Notes: a model not told the origin generated them from the letters alone. 64,000 nucleotides of DNA from Stenotrophomonas rhizophila (GCF_020857975.1 NZ_JACWUO010000021.1:1-64000), one strand, 5' to 3'; numbered from the stretch's first letter, positions 1-10,433 are shown. Numbers and translations are program-made.

Positions 1-85
1 CCCCGGTGGCATGTCCTCCGCAATGCCACAGCATTTGATGGGCTGTAGCCCCGGAGACGGGCGAAGAACCTTTTTTTATGCCCCG

Positions 86-110
86 CGCCGACCAACGGTC
101 GGCGCCTGCC
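86..110. repeat. Degenerate REP-like palindrome
   Basis: A 17-bp palindrome centred on CCAACGG (arms GCCGACC / GGTCGGC) lies just past the nadE stop. It shares the CCAACGGTCGG core with the repeats near 51.9 and 62.3 kb but lacks a clean GTAG end, so it may be a decayed SMAG unit. The rest of bases 1-112 holds a T7 run but no gene I can support. Confidence 0.4.
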
Positions 111-112
111 GG

Positions 113-1747
113 TCAGCCCTTGTACCCGTTGCTGATCGGATAACGCCGCTCGCGCCCGAACGCGCGCCGCGAGACCTTCGGGCCCGGCGCGGCCTGGTGG
201 CGCTTCCACTCGCTGGTGCGCACCAGGCGCAGCACCCGGTCGACCACCTCGGCGGCGTAGCCGGCGGCCACGATTTCCTCGCGCGACTGTTCCTGGTCCA
301 CAAAGCGGTACAGGATGCCGTCCAGCACATCGTAGGCCGGCAGCGAGTCCTGGTCGGTCTGGTTGTCGCGCAGCTCGGCCGACGGCGGCCGGCTGATCAC
401 CGCCGGCGGAATCACCGGGGCGCCACCAACGGTGTTGCGCCACTTGGACAGGCCGAACACCTCGGTCTTGTACAGGTCCTTCAGCGGCGCGTAGCCACCG
501 CACATGTCGCCATAGATGGTGGCGTAGCCCACCGCATATTCGCTCTTGTTGCCGGTGGTCAGCAGCAGCCCGCCGAACTTGTTGGACAACGCCATCAGGA
601 TCACCCCGCGGCTGCGCGACTGCAGGTTCTCTTCGGTGACGTCGGCCGCCTGGCCCTCGAACATCGGGCCCAGCGCGCTCATCAGCCCCTCGAACACCGG
701 CTCGATCGAGACCGCCTCCAGCTTCACCCCCAGCGCGCGGCACTGTTCGGCGGCCAGGTCGTTGGACATGTCGGCGGTATAGCGCGACGGCAGCCGCACC
801 GCAGTGACGTTGTCCGCGCCCAGCGCGTCCACCGCCAGGGCCAGCACCAGGGCCGAATCGATGCCGCCGGACAGGCCCAGCCAGACCTTCTTGAAGCCGT
901 TCTTGCGGCAGTAATCCTGGATGCCGCGGGTCACCGCGCGCCAGGCCAGCGCGTCCATGCTCTCATCGCCGTCATCGATCCATTCGCGCGGCAGGAAGCG
1001 GCGCGTGGGCGCGTCGTAGTCCACCACCAGCCACTGGTCGGTGAACGCCGCCGCGGCCGGGTGCACGGTGCCGTCGCCGTCGGCCACCACCGAGGCGCCA
1101 TCGAATACCAGCGCGTCCTGGCCACCGACCACGTTGAGGTAGGCGATTGCCGCCCCGCTCTCGGCCGTACGTTCGGCCAGCAACGCGTCGCGCTGGGCGT
1201 GCTTGCCGCGCTCGTAGGGCGAGGCATTGGGCACCACCACCAGCTGCGCGCCCTGGCGCACGGTGTCGGCCAGCGGCTCGGCGAACCACAGGTCCTCGCA
1301 GACCAGCACGCCGACCGGCACGCCCTTCAGCTCGAACACACAGCTGCCGCCGTCGGGGTCGACATCGAAATAGCGGCGCTCGTCGAACACCGCATAGTTG
1401 GGCAGCTCGCGCTTGCGGTAGGTGTGCTCGATCTTGCCATCGCGCAGCACGCTGGCTGCGTTGTAGACCACCGAACCGGTGGCCTGCGGCCAACCCACCA
1501 CGGCAGCGATGCCGGTAGTGGCCGCGGCGATGCGCTGCAGCGCCTGCGCGCAGTCCTGCAGGAAGCCCGGGCGCAGCAGCAGATCCTCCGGCGGGTAACC
1601 GCTGATCGCCAGCTCGGGGAACACCACCAGGTCGGCACCGTGTTCATCGCGCGCCTCGGCGATCATCGCGATGATGTTGTCGGTGTTCTGCGCCACTGCG
1701 CCAACCGGGAAATCGAACTGCGCCAGGGCAATGCGGAGCGAGGTCAT
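113..1747 (-). CDS. nadE: Glutamine-dependent NAD+ synthase
   Basis: Makes NAD+ from deamido-NAD+, ATP and glutamine in the cytoplasm. The 544-aa protein has the two expected parts. The N-terminal nitrilase-like glutaminase shows the Glu (residue 45, in FPELAISGYPPEDLL), Lys (about 112, KRELPNY) and Cys (150, VLVCEDLWF) of the triad. The C-terminal ammonia-dependent synthetase carries the PP-loop SGGIDS at 293-298. The open frame extends 26 codons upstream, but the ATG at 1747 begins the conserved MTSLRIALAQ segment and the extension has no family resemblance. Length is normal for the two-domain form. It stands alone, separated from sucD by REP sequence. Confidence 0.95.
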   Translation of the reverse strand: MTSLRIALAQFDFPVGAVAQNTDNIIAMIAEARDEHGADLVVFPELAISGYPPEDLLLRPGFLQDCAQALQRIAAATTGIAAVVGWPQATGSVVYNAASVLRDGKIEHTYRKRELPNYAVFDERRYFDVDPDGGSCVFELKGVPVGVLVCEDLWFAEPLADTVRQGAQLVVVPNASPYERGKHAQRDALLAERTAESGAAIAYLNVVGGQDALVFDGASVVADGDGTVHPAAAAFTDQWLVVDYDAPTRRFLPREWIDDGDESMDALAWRAVTRGIQDYCRKNGFKKVWLGLSGGIDSALVLALAVDALGADNVTAVRLPSRYTADMSNDLAAEQCRALGVKLEAVSIEPVFEGLMSALGPMFEGQAADVTEENLQSRSRGVILMALSNKFGGLLLTTGNKSEYAVGYATIYGDMCGGYAPLKDLYKTEVFGLSKWRNTVGGAPVIPPAVISRPPSAELRDNQTDQDSLPAYDVLDGILYRFVDQEQSREEIVAAGYAAEVVDRVLRLVRTSEWKRHQAAPGPKVSRRAFGRERRYPISNGYKG

Positions 1748-1780
1748 GGGATTCCAGCCTGTGGTTGCAATACATGCATT

Positions 1781-1803
1781 GTAGTGCCGGCCGCTGGCCG
1801 GCA
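1781..1803. repeat. SMAG-type REP (GTAG palindrome)
   Basis: Begins GTAG and continues TGCCGGCCGCTGGCCGGC, a GC-rich imperfect palindrome. The same unit recurs at 35036, 35298 (inverted), 37474 and 37520 (inverted). This is the form of the SMAG elements known from Stenotrophomonas maltophilia. Confidence 0.85.
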
Positions 1804-1842
1804 ACCACGCATACGCCGGCAGCACCGGATGCTGCGAACGCA

Positions 1843-1866
1843 GAAGGCCGCCCGAGGGCGGCCTTC
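1843..1866 (-). terminator. Hairpin downstream of sucD
   Basis: GAAGGCCGCCC / GGGCGGCCTTC is a perfect 11-bp stem with a GA loop, about 60 bp past the sucD stop. The T-tail on the minus strand is poor (TTCTGCG), so it may be a weak terminator or a 3'-protecting hairpin for sucCD mRNA. Confidence 0.5.
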
Positions 1867-1868
1867 GC

Positions 1869-1893
1869 GTAGCCGAGCATGGCTCGGCCCTAC
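1869..1893. repeat. SMAG-type REP
   Basis: GTAGCCGAGCATGGCTCGGC followed by CCTAC: a short palindrome with GTAG at one end and its complement CTAC at the other, directly next to the sucD 3' hairpin. Confidence 0.7.
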
Positions 1894-1924
1894 CCGATCG
1901 ACAGCCGCTTCGCGGCTGGCGGTC

Positions 1925-2800
1925 TTATTTCACCAGCTTGGCGATGGCCGCGCCCAGGTCGCCCGGCGAACGGACGGTGACCACGCCAGCAGCTTCCATC
2001 GCCGCGAACTTGCCTTCGGCGGTGCCCTTGCCGCCCGATGCGATCGCACCGGCGTGGCCCATGCGCTTGCCGGCCGGAGCCGACGCGCCGGCGATGAAGC
2101 CGACCACCGGCTTCTTCACGAACTGCTTGATGTACTCGGCACCGGCTTCCTCGGCGTCGCCGCCGATTTCGCCGACCATGATGATGCCTTCGGTCTGCGG
2201 ATCTTCGTTGAACAGCTTCAGGCAGTCGACGAAGTTCAGGCCGTTGATCGGGTCGCCACCGATACCGATGCAGGTGGACTGGCCCAGGCCGACTTCGGTG
2301 GTCTGCTTGACCGCTTCATAGGTCAGGGTGCCCGAACGCGACACGATGCCGATCTTGCCCGGCTTGTGGATGTGACCCGGCATGATGCCGATCTTGCACT
2401 CGCCCGGGGTGATCACGCCCGGGCAGTTCGGCCCGATCAGCACGGTGTCCGGATGCGAGCGGGTCAGCACGTTCTTGACGCGCAGCATGTCCAGCACCGG
2501 AATGCCTTCGGTGATGCACACGATGACCTTGATGCCGGCGGCAGCGGCTTCCAGGATCGCATCGGCCGCGTACGGCGGCGGCACGTAGATCACCGACGCA
2601 TTGGCGCCGGTGCTCTGCACGGCGTCGGCAACGGTGTTGAAGACCGGCAGGTCGATGTGGGTGGTGCCGCCCTTGCCGGGGGTCACGCCGCCAACCACCT
2701 GGGTGCCGTACTCGATCATCTGAGTGGCGTGGAAGGTGCCCTGCTGGCCGGTGAAGCCCTGCACGATCACCTTGGTGTTCTTGTTAATAAGTACAGACAT
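1925..2800 (-). CDS. sucD: Succinate-CoA ligase, alpha subunit
   Basis: TCA-cycle enzyme converting succinyl-CoA to succinate with substrate-level phosphorylation. The alpha subunit binds CoA and carries the phospho-histidine. The 291-aa length matches the family (about 289). The N-terminal CoA-binding Rossmann motif (IVQGFTGQQGTFH) and the SRSGTLTYEA segment are intact. The active-site His lies in GHAGAI near residue 249. The gene follows sucC on the same strand with a 21-nt gap, giving a sucCD operon. A GGAAAT sequence before the ATG serves as ribosome-binding site. Confidence 0.97.
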   Translation of the reverse strand: MSVLINKNTKVIVQGFTGQQGTFHATQMIEYGTQVVGGVTPGKGGTTHIDLPVFNTVADAVQSTGANASVIYVPPPYAADAILEAAAAGIKVIVCITEGIPVLDMLRVKNVLTRSHPDTVLIGPNCPGVITPGECKIGIMPGHIHKPGKIGIVSRSGTLTYEAVKQTTEVGLGQSTCIGIGGDPINGLNFVDCLKLFNEDPQTEGIIMVGEIGGDAEEAGAEYIKQFVKKPVVGFIAGASAPAGKRMGHAGAIASGGKGTAEGKFAAMEAAGVVTVRSPGDLGAAIAKLVK

Positions 2801-2821
2801 TGGATTTCCTTCGGTGTCGGA

Positions 2822-3991
<1,170 letters not shown>

Positions 3992-4342
3992 GCGTCACCG
4001 TGGGAATAGGAACGACCGCACGCATCTCCAAGGCTCCCTCACGGGCACCGGCACGGACCGCGGCGGGCCCACTATTGTGGACGAGCCGGCGCGCAGGCGC
4101 AAAGACACCAGCGCCCCGCCCCTGGCGGCGGTCCATTTCCGGCGGTTTTTCAGTCAGTTGCGGGCCCCGCGGCGGTCGCCCCCGGCCGCCCCTGCAGCGG
4201 CACCGCGCAAACCCCGCGCCGGTGCCGGGGGCCCCGGCCGGTGGCATTGCCACCCCGCCCGCTGCCCCGCCGGCATCGGCCGAGCCCCCCATGCACGGCC
4301 ACACCCTCTACACTGGCCGCATGCCTGAAGGGGAGTTCCGGC
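3992..4342. other. Divergent sucC/pilS intergenic region
   Basis: A 351-bp, very GC-rich spacer between the divergent sucC and pilS genes. Apart from a candidate sucCD promoter (4074-4102) and the pilS ribosome-binding site (GGGGAG, about 4330-4335) I see no gene or structured element. Confidence 0.6.
4074..4102 (-). promoter_or_regulatory. Candidate sigma-70 promoter of sucCD
   Basis: On the minus strand, TTGCGC and CACAAT are separated by exactly 17 nt, which places transcription start about 75 nt upstream of the sucC ATG. The call rests on motif match and spacing only. Confidence 0.4.
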
Positions 4343-5956
4343 GTGTCACCCAGTGCTTCATTGATCGACCGCATCGAATCCATACCGAAGCGGGAGCTGT
4401 ACTTCTTCGCCCTGTACCGGCTGCTGATTGCCGCGGTGATCGCCGCCCTGCTGTTCAGCCCGTTGAGCATGCTGGTCGGCAGCGCCGACCACCCGCGCCT
4501 GGCCGCGGTGGTCAGCGGCGCCTACCTGCTGCTGTCGCTGCTGATGCTGGTGATCGGCCGCAACGAACGCTGGCTGCGCCCGATCGTGGTCGGCGGGGTG
4601 GTGGTGGACATCATCGCCGCCACCCTGCTGGCCCATGCGCTGCCCGGCGCCAGTGCCGGGGTGTCGATGTCGCTGCTGTTCAACATCGCCGCCGCGGCCA
4701 CCCTGCTGCCGCTGTCGATGGGCCTGGGCCTGGCGCTGACCGCCAGCGCCGCCACCGCCGGCGAATACGTCTGGAAGCTGCTCGAAGGCGGCGACCCCAC
4801 CCGCACCCTGGCCGAACTGGCGATGTTCATCACCAGCTACCTGGCCCTGGCCTTCGTCAGCCACCAGGTCGGCAGCCGCGCGCGGCGCAACCAGCAGCTG
4901 GCCAATCAGCGCGGCGACGAGGTCGCCAACCTGTTTGAAATCAACGAACTGATCATCCGCCGCATGCGCACCGGGGTGCTGGTGGTGGACGGCGCCAACC
5001 GCATCACCCTGGCCAACGAAGCGGCCTCGACCCTGATCGGCGACGCCGAGGGCAACGGCGGCAGCGGCCGGCTGGAACTGGGCAGTGCCTCGCCGGACCT
5101 GAGCCGGCGCCTGCAACGTTGGCGCAATGGCTGGACCAACGAGGAAACCCCGCTGCAGCTGTCGCCGGACCAGCCCGAAGTGCAGCCGCGCTTTGCCCGC
5201 CTGCTGGCCGGCAGCGACCTGACCCTGGTGTTCCTGGACGACTCCAGCGTGGTCTCGCGCCGCGCCGAATCGTTGACGCTGTCGGCGATGGGGCGCTTTT
5301 CGGCCAGCCTGGCCCACGAGATCCGCAACCCGCTGGCGGCGATCAACTACGCCGCCCAGCTGCTGGAAGAATCCAGCGCGATCGGCGACACCGACCGCCG
5401 CCTGCTGCAGATCATCAACCAGCAGTGCCAGCGCACCAACGGCATCGTCGAAAGCGTGCTCGGCCTGGCCCGGCGCGAGCGCGCCAACCCGGAAAACCTG
5501 GACCTGGCCGCGTTCGTGCGCCGCTTCGTGCTGGAGTACAAACAGGGGCTGAGCCTGGAAACCGACAGCGTCGAGCCGATCATCACCGAGACCTCGGTGC
5601 ATGCACTGATCGACCCCCGCCATCTGCACCAGATCCTCACCGTGCTGGTCCACAACGCACTCAAGTACGGGCGCATCGCCCAGGACCCGGCGCGGGTGCG
5701 CCTGCGCGTGGCGCGCCAGGAACGCGCGGCGGTGATCGACGTGATGGACCGCGGCCCGGGCATTCCCGAAACCGTGGCCAGCCAGCTGTTCCGCCCGTTC
5801 TTCACCACCTCCGAGCATGGCACCGGGCTGGGCCTGTATATCGCCCGCGAACTGTGCCGCGCCAACCAGGCCAGCCTGGAATATGTGTCGGTGCCCGCCG
5901 GCGGCGCCTGCTTCCGGCTGGTACTGCCCGGCCCGCACACGATGCTGCCGCAATGA
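4343..5956 (+). CDS. pilS: Type IV pilus sensor histidine kinase PilS
   Basis: Membrane sensor kinase that signals to PilR to set pilin transcription. In Pseudomonas it senses pilin itself within the membrane. The 537-aa protein starts at GTG 4343, eight nt after GGGGAG; upstream in-frame codons are GC-rich noise. It has about six hydrophobic segments in the first 200 residues, a PAS-like linker, the H-box LAHEIRNPLAAINY with the phospho-His, and an HATPase with GPGIPE and GTGLGLYIA. The pilR gene follows after 64 nt. Pilin and pilC lie 13 kb away, beyond the glycan island. Confidence 0.93.
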   Translation: MSPSASLIDRIESIPKRELYFFALYRLLIAAVIAALLFSPLSMLVGSADHPRLAAVVSGAYLLLSLLMLVIGRNERWLRPIVVGGVVVDIIAATLLAHALPGASAGVSMSLLFNIAAAATLLPLSMGLGLALTASAATAGEYVWKLLEGGDPTRTLAELAMFITSYLALAFVSHQVGSRARRNQQLANQRGDEVANLFEINELIIRRMRTGVLVVDGANRITLANEAASTLIGDAEGNGGSGRLELGSASPDLSRRLQRWRNGWTNEETPLQLSPDQPEVQPRFARLLAGSDLTLVFLDDSSVVSRRAESLTLSAMGRFSASLAHEIRNPLAAINYAAQLLEESSAIGDTDRRLLQIINQQCQRTNGIVESVLGLARRERANPENLDLAAFVRRFVLEYKQGLSLETDSVEPIITETSVHALIDPRHLHQILTVLVHNALKYGRIAQDPARVRLRVARQERAAVIDVMDRGPGIPETVASQLFRPFFTTSEHGTGLGLYIARELCRANQASLEYVSVPAGGACFRLVLPGPHTMLPQ

Positions 5957-5982
5957 GCCTGCCCCTTCCCTCCGTCAAACAT

Positions 5983-6012
5983 TTGTCGGAATCGACCGCC
6001 CTCGGCTATCTT
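5983..6012 (+). promoter_or_regulatory. Candidate promoter of pilR
   Basis: TTGTCG, 18 nt, TATCTT. The -10 box ends only 8 nt before the pilR ATG and no Shine-Dalgarno sequence intervenes, so a transcript from here would be essentially leaderless. Motif match only. Confidence 0.35.
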
Positions 6013-6020
6013 CCCATCAT

Positions 6021-7400
6021 ATGAACGACAACCGCAGCGCCCTCGTCGTCGACGACGAACGTGACATCCGCGAACTGCTGGTACTGACCCTGGGCCGGAT
6101 GGGCCTGCGCATCAGTACCGCGGCCAACCTCGCCGAAGCCCGCGAGTTGCTCGCCAGCAACCCGTACGACCTGTGCATCACCGACATGCGCCTGCCCGAC
6201 GGCAACGGCATCGAGCTGGTCACCGAAATCGCCCAGCACTATCCGCGCACGCCGGTGGCGATGATCACCGCGTTCGGCAGCATGGACTTGGCGGTGGAAG
6301 CGCTGAAGGCCGGCGCCTTCGACTTCGTCAGCAAGCCGGTGGACATCGCGGTGCTGCGCGGGCTGGTCAAACACGCGCTGGAACTCAACAACAGCGACCG
6401 CGCCGCGCCGCCGCCACTGCCCACCGACCAGGCGGCCCGCCTGCTCGGCGACTCGCCTGCGATGGACGTGCTGCGCACCACCATCGCCAAGGTCGCACGC
6501 AGCCAGGCGCCGGTCTACATCCTGGGCGAATCGGGGGTGGGCAAGGAACTGGTGGCACGCACCATCCATGCGCAGAGCGCACGCGCGCCCGGCGCCTTCG
6601 TGCCGGTCAACTGCGGCGCCATCCCCTCCGAGCTGATGGAAAGCGAGTTCTTCGGCCACAAGAAGGGCAGCTTCAGCGGCGCCCATGCCGACAAGCCCGG
6701 CCTGTTCCAGGCCGCGCATGGCGGCACCCTGTTCCTGGACGAAGTGGCCGAACTGCCGCTGCAGATGCAGGTCAAACTGCTGCGCGCGATCCAGGAAAAA
6801 TCGATCCGCCCGGTCGGCGCGGCCACCGAAGTGCCGGTCGACGTGCGCATCCTGTCGGCCACCCACAAGGATCTGGGCGAGCTGGTCGAGGACGGCCGCT
6901 TCCGCCACGACCTGTACTACCGCATCAACGTGATCGAACTGCGCGTGCCGCCACTGCGCGAGCGTCGCAGCGACTTGCCGCAGCTGGCCGCCTCGATCCT
7001 GGCCAGGCTGGCGCGCACCCACCAGCGCCCCACCCCGCTGCTGGCGCCGTCGGCACTGGACGCCCTGGCCCAGTACCAGTTCCCCGGCAACGTGCGCGAA
7101 CTGGAGAACATCCTCGAACGCGCCCTGGCCCTGGCCGAGGACGACAGCATCGGCGCGGCCGACCTGCGCCTGCCGCAGCACGGCGGCCACCGCCACGGCA
7201 GCGGCGCAGTGCATGAAGAAGCCGTGGTCGACCTGCCCGCCGGCAACGGCGCGCTGCCCACCTACATCGAGCAGATGGAGCGCACCGCGATCCAGAAGGC
7301 GCTGGAAGAGAACCGCTGGAACAAGACCCGCACCGCCGCCCAGCTGGGCATCACCTTCCGGGCGCTGCGTTACAAGCTGAAGAAGTTGGGGATGGATTGA
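6021..7400 (+). CDS. pilR: Sigma-54-dependent response regulator PilR
   Basis: Activates RpoN-dependent transcription of pilA when phosphorylated by PilS. The 459-aa protein has an N-terminal receiver (phospho-acceptor Asp55 in CITDMRLPDG) and a central AAA+ sigma-54 interaction domain with Walker A GESGVGKE and Walker B GTLFLDE. The sigma-54 contact loop reads GSFSGA in place of the consensus GAFTGA. A Fis-type helix-turn-helix ends the protein (NKTRTAAQLGITFRALRYKL). The ATG at 6021 is chosen because it starts the receiver domain; there is no clear ribosome-binding site. A sigma-54 promoter ahead of pilA in this window is the expected target. Confidence 0.95.
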   Translation: MNDNRSALVVDDERDIRELLVLTLGRMGLRISTAANLAEARELLASNPYDLCITDMRLPDGNGIELVTEIAQHYPRTPVAMITAFGSMDLAVEALKAGAFDFVSKPVDIAVLRGLVKHALELNNSDRAAPPPLPTDQAARLLGDSPAMDVLRTTIAKVARSQAPVYILGESGVGKELVARTIHAQSARAPGAFVPVNCGAIPSELMESEFFGHKKGSFSGAHADKPGLFQAAHGGTLFLDEVAELPLQMQVKLLRAIQEKSIRPVGAATEVPVDVRILSATHKDLGELVEDGRFRHDLYYRINVIELRVPPLRERRSDLPQLAASILARLARTHQRPTPLLAPSALDALAQYQFPGNVRELENILERALALAEDDSIGAADLRLPQHGGHRHGSGAVHEEAVVDLPAGNGALPTYIEQMERTAIQKALEENRWNKTRTAAQLGITFRALRYKLKKLGMD

Positions 7401-7518
7401 GGGCGCGCGGACTGCTCCGTTCCACTGCGCGCGGTTCACCTGGTGGGCGGCTGCGCCATCTGCCCGCGCGCCATGACCGGCATGCGGCTGGCCACCTGAA
7501 CCACGCGCGCCAACCCCG

Positions 7519-7604
7519 GTAGAGCCACCCCATGGGTGGCTGCTCTTCGACCCGCAACACGCGCGCGTCTTGCCCCGCAACAGCCAGGCATGGCCTGGCT
7601 CTAC
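7519..7604. repeat. Pair of inverted SMAG REPs
   Basis: Two GTAG palindromes face each other: GTAGAGCCACCCCATGGGTGGCT at 7519-7541 and its relative in inverse orientation ending GGCTCTAC at 7582-7604. They sit in the 276-bp convergent gap between pilR and pilB, the usual place for REP dimers. Confidence 0.8.
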
Positions 7605-7629
7605 CCCATGCCGGTTGTTGTCCGCATAT

Positions 7630-7652
7630 GAAAAAGCCCGCATCTGCGGGCC
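7630..7652 (-). terminator. Rho-independent terminator of pilB
   Basis: On the minus strand CCCGC-AGAT-GCGGG is followed by CTTTTT, 25 bp past the pilB stop codon. Confidence 0.85.
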
Positions 7653-7676
7653 TCTCCGTGCAACCACATCAACCAG

Positions 7677-9404
7677 TCAATCCTTGGTGACCCGATTGAT
7701 CTCGGCCAGACTGGTAGTACCGGCGGCCGCCTTGACCAGCGCCGACTGCCGCAGGTCGTTGACCCCGGCACGCTGCGCGGCTTCGGCGATCTGGATGGCG
7801 TTGCCGCCGCCCAGCACGATCACCGAGATCTCCTCGCTCATCGGCATCACCTGGTAGATACCGGTACGGCCCTTGTAGCCCTCGGTGCATTCTTCGCAGC
7901 CGACCGGTTCGTACAGCTTGATCCCCGCATCGATCTGGGCCTGGGTGAAGCCCTCGGCCAGCAGCGCATGCGCCGGTAGCTCGGTCGGCCGCTTGCAGTT
8001 GTTGCACAGCCGCCGCGCCAGGCGCTGGGCGATCACCAAGGTGACCGAGCTGGTGATGTTGAACGGCGCGATGCCCATGTTCATCAGGCGCGCGATGGTC
8101 TGCGGCGCATCGTTGGTATGCAGCGTGGACAGCACCATGTGGCCGGTCTGCGCGGCCTTGATCGCAATTTCGGCCGTTTCCAGGTCGCGGATTTCGCCGA
8201 CCATGATGATGTCCGGATCCTGGCGCAGGAACGAGCGCAGCGCCGCGGCGAAGGTCATGCCGCGCTTGTTGTTCTGCTGCACCTGGTTGACCCCGGGCAG
8301 GCGGATTTCCACCGGGTCTTCGGCAGTGGAAATGTTGCGGGTTTCATCGTTGAGGATGCCCAGCGCGGTGTACAGCGACACTGTCTTGCCCGAGCCGGTG
8401 GGACCGGTCACCAGCACCATGCCGTAGGGCTTGTGGATGGCCTCCAGGAACAGGCGCTGCTGTTCGGGCTCGTAGCCGAGCTTGTCGATGCCCAGTTTAG
8501 CCGCGCTGCCATCCAGGATACGCAGCACGATCTTCTCGCCGAACAGGGTCGGCAGGGTGCTCACGCGGAAGTCGATCTGGCGAGTCTTGGACAGGTTGAG
8601 CTTGATCCGCCCATCCTGCGGCACGCGCTTTTCGGCGATGTCCAGCTGCGACATCACCTTCAGGCGCGCGGCGATGCGCTGGTTGAGCTTGACCGGGGCC
8701 TTGGCCACGTTCTTGAGCAGGCCGTCGATGCGGAAGCGCACCCGGTAGTCGTCTTCATAGGGTTCGAAGTGGATGTCCGATGCGCCCTTGCGGATCGCAT
8801 CGACCAACACCTTGTTGACGAACTTCACCACCGGGGTGTCATCGCCCTTGGCGTCCACGCCGGTATCGCTGCTGCCGCCGTCCTCGTCGCCGCCGGACAC
8901 GTCCAGGTTGGCCATGCCCTCGTCGTCGCCACCCAGCCCGCCACTGATGGTGTCGTGCTTGGACTGCCACTGCTCCAGCGTCCGCTTGATCTGATCCTCA
9001 TCGACCAGGATCGGCTCGACCACCAGGTTGGTGTGGAACTTGATCTCATCCAGCGAATGGGTCGGGTCGCTGGTCCCGATGAACAGCTTGCCGCCGCGCT
9101 TGAACAGCGGCAGCACATGGTGCTTGCGCAGCAGTTCCTCGCTGACCAGGCTCATCGCGTTCTGGCTGCCGTCGAACACCGACACATCCAGCAGCGGCAT
9201 ACCGAACTCCAGCGCATTGGCGGCGGCCAGCTGCGCGGCGGTGACCAGCTTCTTCTCGGCAAACCACTGCGGCAACGGCTGCTTGGCCGCCCCCGCCTTG
9301 GCCATCGCATCCCGCGCGGCAGCCTCGTCCAGCGCGCCGTCCTGGACCAGGCGGCGGGCGATGCCGGTGATCCCGACGAGATTGGCGGTGATGACGGCGT
9401 TCAT
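7677..9404 (-). CDS. pilB: Type IV pilus assembly ATPase PilB
   Basis: Cytoplasmic hexameric extension motor that drives pilin polymerisation with PilC. The 575-aa protein has the N-terminal MshEN/T2SSE domain, then a RecA-like ATPase: Walker A GPTGSGKT, Walker B with IIMVGEIRDLETAEIA, and a His box. Two CxxC pairs (CNNC, CEEC) near the C terminus form the zinc-binding tetracysteine motif of this family. The ATG at 9404 is preferred over an in-frame ATG 18 nt upstream because GGGGAG lies 10 nt before it. It is transcribed away from pilC, and the glycan island starts 153 bp upstream on the other strand. Confidence 0.96.
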   Translation of the reverse strand: MNAVITANLVGITGIARRLVQDGALDEAAARDAMAKAGAAKQPLPQWFAEKKLVTAAQLAAANALEFGMPLLDVSVFDGSQNAMSLVSEELLRKHHVLPLFKRGGKLFIGTSDPTHSLDEIKFHTNLVVEPILVDEDQIKRTLEQWQSKHDTISGGLGGDDEGMANLDVSGGDEDGGSSDTGVDAKGDDTPVVKFVNKVLVDAIRKGASDIHFEPYEDDYRVRFRIDGLLKNVAKAPVKLNQRIAARLKVMSQLDIAEKRVPQDGRIKLNLSKTRQIDFRVSTLPTLFGEKIVLRILDGSAAKLGIDKLGYEPEQQRLFLEAIHKPYGMVLVTGPTGSGKTVSLYTALGILNDETRNISTAEDPVEIRLPGVNQVQQNNKRGMTFAAALRSFLRQDPDIIMVGEIRDLETAEIAIKAAQTGHMVLSTLHTNDAPQTIARLMNMGIAPFNITSSVTLVIAQRLARRLCNNCKRPTELPAHALLAEGFTQAQIDAGIKLYEPVGCEECTEGYKGRTGIYQVMPMSEEISVIVLGGGNAIQIAEAAQRAGVNDLRQSALVKAAAGTTSLAEINRVTKD

Positions 9405-9557
9405 TGGATGCGGGCTCCCCATGTCATGGCGGAAGATTACTGCATTGCGGGATGGGCGGGGTCGTTCAGGTGCCCTGTCATGCGGTCCGGCTCACCTGGC
9501 CACCCCGCCAGCAGGGGCATCGGGGTAACATTGGCGCGGGGAAATCGGGGAAACAAT

Positions 9558-10433
9558 GTGAAGAGCATCAGCATCATCCTACCGGCCAAGAACGAAGCAG
9601 AAGGCCTGCTCCGTACCTTGCCGGCATTGCGCCAGCTGTATCCGCACGCCGAGCTTATCGTGGTAGACGATGGCTCCACCGACAGCACCGCCGAGATCGG
9701 CCATGCCCATGGCGCCGTGGTTCTATCCAGCCCGTATTCGATGGGCAACGGCGCGGCCATCAAGCGTGGCGCCCGCGCCGCCAACGGCGAGATCCTGGTG
9801 TTCATGGACGCCGATGGCCAGCATGACCCGGCCCACATCCAGACCCTGCTGGGCAAGCTCGACCAGGGCTACGACATGGTCGTGGGTGCGCGCGACAGCA
9901 GCGGCCAGGCGAACGTCCATCGTGGCCTGGCCAACCGCTTCTACAACTGGCTGGCCAGCCGCATGACCGGGTTCAGGATCCTGGACCTCACCTCCGGGTT
10001 CCGCGCCGTCCGCGCGCGGCGTTTCCGCGAGTTTCTGCATCTGCTGCCGAACGGCTTCAGCTACCCCACTACCAGCACCATGGCGTTCTTCCGTAGCGCC
10101 TACCCCGTCGCCTACGTGCCGATCCCGGTTGCCAAGCGGGTCGGCAACGGCAGCCACATCCGTCCGATAAAAGACGGCATCCGCTTTCTGCTTATCATTT
10201 TCAAGATCGCCACCCTGTACTCGCCGCTGAAGCTGTTCGCGCCGATCGCGGTAGGCTTCTTCCTGCTCGGCCTGGGCTATTACGGCTATACATTCGCCAC
10301 GATGCACCGCTTCACCAACATGAGTACCCTGCTGTTCAGCGCGTCGGTGATCATTTTCCTGATCGGGCTGATCTCCGAACAGATCACCGGGCTGACCTAC
10401 TTGGCAGCGCGGGATGGGCGGGAATCGGAGTGA
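9558..10433 (+). CDS. GtrB/DPM1-like GT2 glycosyltransferase
   Basis: Probably transfers a sugar from an NDP-sugar to undecaprenyl phosphate at the inner membrane. The 291-aa protein is a GT-A fold enzyme with the VVDDGSTD motif and DADGQHDP, the metal/nucleotide site typical of dolichyl-phosphate-mannose synthase and GtrB relatives. Two C-terminal transmembrane helices (about 215-245 and 255-280) match the GtrB arrangement. The GTG start follows GGGG at good spacing; the reading frame upstream is the shadow of pilB. It is the first of three plus-strand genes coupled by GTGA/ATGA overlaps. Sugar specificity cannot be read from sequence. Confidence 0.85.
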   Translation: MKSISIILPAKNEAEGLLRTLPALRQLYPHAELIVVDDGSTDSTAEIGHAHGAVVLSSPYSMGNGAAIKRGARAANGEILVFMDADGQHDPAHIQTLLGKLDQGYDMVVGARDSSGQANVHRGLANRFYNWLASRMTGFRILDLTSGFRAVRARRFREFLHLLPNGFSYPTTSTMAFFRSAYPVAYVPIPVAKRVGNGSHIRPIKDGIRFLLIIFKIATLYSPLKLFAPIAVGFFLLGLGYYGYTFATMHRFTNMSTLLFSASVIIFLIGLISEQITGLTYLAARDGRESE

